A DNA stretch of 21,562 nucleotides. Source: Comamonadaceae bacterium. Lineage in GTDB: Bacteria > Pseudomonadota > Gammaproteobacteria > Burkholderiales > Burkholderiaceae_C. The position numbers and the translations under genes are program-made. Shown here one piece after another: positions 19,582 to 21,562 of this stretch (positions are counted from its first letter, which is position 1; every line of letters starts with the position of its first letter). The DNA lies in NCBI GenBank assembly GCA_947372005.1, contig CANBRV010000004.1, positions 1 through 21,562 of the forward strand, in the 5' to 3' direction. Under the pieces are notes generated by a model that was not told where the DNA came from, made no database searches, and saw nothing but the letters and a program-made list of their open reading frames with translations.

Positions 19582-21048
19582 CTAATCGAGTCCTAGCTCT
19601 TGAATCTTGCGCGTCATGGTGTTGCGCCCCATCCCTAGCTGAGCTGCCGCTTCTACTTTGCGCCCCCCCGTATGCAAGAGTGCCGCTTGAATCATGGCGG
19701 TTTCAAAGCGCTTGCAAAGCGCATCCCATATATCGGGCGTTTTAGCTTGCATCATTTGCAGCGTAAGCGCTTGCACAGATTCTTCCCATTTGGCGGGTGC
19801 CTCTGCCGATACATCAATCACCTTCGATCCTTGCGCCTGTGCAATGCCTTCTTCAGTGGCTCGCTCTGGCGTAGGTCTTGCAGGTGCGGTCAGCACTTCT
19901 GGTGGCAAATCCTTTGTCTCTATGAGCTGTCCAGGCGCCATCACGGTGAGCCAATGACAAATGTTTTCTAACTGACGCACATTACCAGGGAAAGCAAAAT
20001 TGGTCAGCATTTCTAGGGCTGACTCACTAATTCGCTTAGCGTCAACGCCCAGTTGTTTAGCACTCACTTGCAAAAAGTGCTGTGTCAGCATTGGCACATC
20101 AAGACTACGCTCACGCAGTGGGGGCAAACGCAAACGGATCACGTTGAGGCGGTGAAACAAATCCTCGCGAAAACCACCATGCTTGACGCGACGCTCTAAA
20201 TCTTGGTGAGTCGCCGCAATCACACGCACATTGGCTTTGATAGCACTAGTGCCGCCCACACGGTAAAAATGACCATCGGAGAGTACGCGCAAGAGGCGCG
20301 TTTGCAGCTCCAGTGGCATATCTCCAATTTCATCTAAAAAGAGTGTGCCGCCCTCGGCTTGCTCAAAACGGCCACGGCGTGTAGCCTGAGCACCGGTGAA
20401 AGAGCCCTTCTCATGCCCAAAGAGTTCGCTCTCTAATAAATCTTTAGGAATCGCTGCGGCGTTAATCGCCACAAATGCACCACCAGCGCGAGGGGAGTGT
20501 TTGTGCAGGGCGTGGGCAACTAATTCCTTCCCCGTTCCTGACTCCCCTGTAATCAACACGTTTACATTGCTTTGGCTTAAGCGTCCAATTGCACGAAACA
20601 CGTCTTGCATGGCAGGGGCTTGCCCCATCATTTCTGGCGTGGAAGGCACGTTCGTCGTCGCATCCGATTCCCGCTCGCTTTCGCTCACCGCACGCTGTAT
20701 CAATTCAACGGCACGGGGCACATCGAAGGGTTTAGGCAAATACTCAAATGCCCCACCCTGAAAAGCCGACACGGCGCTATCCAAATCTGAGAATGCCGTC
20801 ATGATAATGACAGGAAGGAGCGGATATTGAACTTTTATTTTGGCCAATAAATCTAAGCCTGACCCCCCAGGCATGCGTATGTCACTTACCAAAACAGACG
20901 GTTGACGAGTAGGCTCGACGTCACCCAAAGCTTCCAGCACCTCTTTGGGGTGAACAAAACTGCGTGTGGGCAATTTTTCACGTGCTAAAGCCTTCTCCAA
21001 TACAAAGCGGATAGATGCATCGTCGTCTAACAACCAAATTTCTTTCAT
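19582..21048 (-). CDS. ntrC: Nitrogen regulation response regulator NtrC (sigma-54 activator)
   Basis: NtrC, when phosphorylated by NtrB under nitrogen limitation, drives sigma-54 promoters such as those of glnA. The 488-residue product has a receiver domain (1-125) with the acidic pocket at D8-D10, phosphorylated D56 in VSDIRMPG, T84 and K106. The AAA+ domain (about 140-375) has Walker A GESGTGKE (168-175) and Walker B GTLFLDEI (234-241). A C-terminal Fis-type helix-turn-helix ends AAAQLGMGRNTMTRKIQELG. The sigma-54 contact loop reads GSFTGA (215-220) rather than the usual GAFTGA. It lies 25 bases after ntrB in the same operon, with an AAGGGA ribosome binding site. Confidence 0.95.
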   Translation of the reverse strand: MKEIWLLDDDASIRFVLEKALAREKLPTRSFVHPKEVLEALGDVEPTRQPSVLVSDIRMPGGSGLDLLAKIKVQYPLLPVIIMTAFSDLDSAVSAFQGGAFEYLPKPFDVPRAVELIQRAVSESERESDATTNVPSTPEMMGQAPAMQDVFRAIGRLSQSNVNVLITGESGTGKELVAHALHKHSPRAGGAFVAINAAAIPKDLLESELFGHEKGSFTGAQATRRGRFEQAEGGTLFLDEIGDMPLELQTRLLRVLSDGHFYRVGGTSAIKANVRVIAATHQDLERRVKHGGFREDLFHRLNVIRLRLPPLRERSLDVPMLTQHFLQVSAKQLGVDAKRISESALEMLTNFAFPGNVRQLENICHWLTVMAPGQLIETKDLPPEVLTAPARPTPERATEEGIAQAQGSKVIDVSAEAPAKWEESVQALTLQMMQAKTPDIWDALCKRFETAMIQAALLHTGGRKVEAAAQLGMGRNTMTRKIQELGLD

Positions 21049-21073
21049 AGCCTATCCCTTTGTTCTTCTCGCC

Positions 21074-21562
21074 CTATGCCACTAGTGGCATTACCATCTT
21101 AAAGTCAGTCAGTCCTGGCACGCTATCGCACTCAATCACACCCGCATGCTGCTGTATGAAATTTTGTGCCAACGACAAGCCAAGCCCTGAACCACCTGCC
21201 CGCCCTGTAACCAAGGGATAAAAGATACGATCTTTAATATCAGCTGGAACGCCAGGGCCGTTATCTATGACATGCAACTCTAGTGCCAACTTATGACGCG
21301 CCTTGCCTAGCAAGACTTGGCGACCAATGCGTGTTTTAAATGTCAAAATTGCGCTGCCATCAGCAATACGCTCTTCCAATGCTTGTGCCGCGTTGTGCGC
21401 GACATTCAGAAGAGCTTGAATCAACTGCTCTCGATCACCTTCAAATTCGGGAATAGAAGCATCGTAATCGCGAACGACCGTTAATCCCTGTGGAAATTCA
21501 ACCAAAATCAACTGTCGCACACGTTCACAGATTTCATGCACGTTCACTATACCCACCACATG
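21074..21562 (-). CDS. ntrB: Nitrogen regulation sensor histidine kinase NtrB, C-terminal part (5' end outside window)
   Basis: This is the C-terminal ATP-binding domain of the soluble kinase that controls NtrC. About 163 codons are visible and the frame stays open to the window edge, so the PAS and histidine (DHp) domains lie outside. The HATPase_c boxes are present: N box NVAHNAAQAL, G1 box DNGPGVP, F box RIFYPLVTGR and G2 box GSGLGLSLA. The segment before the N box (VNVHEICERVRQLI, VRDYDASIP) and the position just upstream of ntrC identify it as NtrB (GlnL). The first Val/GTG at 21559 is not a start, only where an apparent initiation codon falls within the frame. Confidence 0.93.
   Translation of the reverse strand, partial: HVVGIVNVHEICERVRQLILVEFPQGLTVVRDYDASIPEFEGDREQLIQALLNVAHNAAQALEERIADGSAILTFKTRIGRQVLLGKARHKLALELHVIDNGPGVPADIKDRIFYPLVTGRAGGSGLGLSLAQNFIQQHAGVIECDSVPGLTDFKMVMPLVA

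Overview
The window looks like chromosomal DNA from a betaproteobacterium, most likely Burkholderiales. This rests on gene content and protein similarity as I recognise it: tsaE-amiC, a tandem (dimeric-form) UvrA, a YadGH-type ABC exporter followed by an IbaG-type BolA protein, YihY next to DUF2069, and ntrBC. Base composition is moderate, around half G+C by eye. Gene packing is tight. The largest gap between genes is about 100 bases (2816-2917), and several neighbours overlap or are separated by 2-3 bases.

Layout. (1) 1-1703 (+): the 3' part of tsaE, then amiC. (2) 1706-2815 (-): a lone branched-chain-amino-acid-type substrate-binding protein. (3) 2918-8647 (+): a 1909-residue uvrA made of two full UvrA copies fused head to tail. 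(4) 8674-9965 (+): a three-gene accessory cassette, DUF4160, DUF2442, and a protein with a probable winged helix plus a PD-(D/E)XK nuclease-like domain. It looks more A+T-rich than its surroundings. (5) 9976-11178 (-): an M20D amidohydrolase. (6) 11241-13179 (+): ABC ATPase, ABC permease and a BolA/IbaG protein, each overlapping the next by 4 bases. (7) 13154-14440 (-): a CNNM/CBS/CorC 'hemolysin-like' membrane protein. (8) 14443-15306 (+): apaH. (9) 15275-16482 (-): a YCII-like protein and a YihY/BrkB membrane protein. (10) 16497-19576 (+): a compact run of DUF2069, thyA, folA, DUF4337 and xth. (11) 19582-21562 (-): ntrC and the 3' part of ntrB.

Functional groupings. thyA and folA together make dTMP and recycle the dihydrofolate produced; xth, downstream in the same run, is a base-excision repair nuclease. 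uvrA is the damage-recognition subunit of nucleotide excision repair. ntrB/ntrC form the nitrogen two-component system acting with sigma-54.

Most notable signal. A short palindromic repeat with core AATTGGGGTCTGACCCC, or the variant AATTGGGGACAGACCC, occurs as three inverted pairs inside the uvrA reading frame, plus one single unit forming the last codons of tsaE just before the amiC start. The three uvrA pairs sit in linker-like positions: within the first half, at the fusion joint, and between the two ATPase domains of the second half. In every case they are read in the same frame, giving NWG(L/Q)T on the left arm and GS(D/V)PN on the right. They resemble REP/REPIN-type elements that have become coding sequence. 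No transposase, tRNA, rRNA or CRISPR array was seen.
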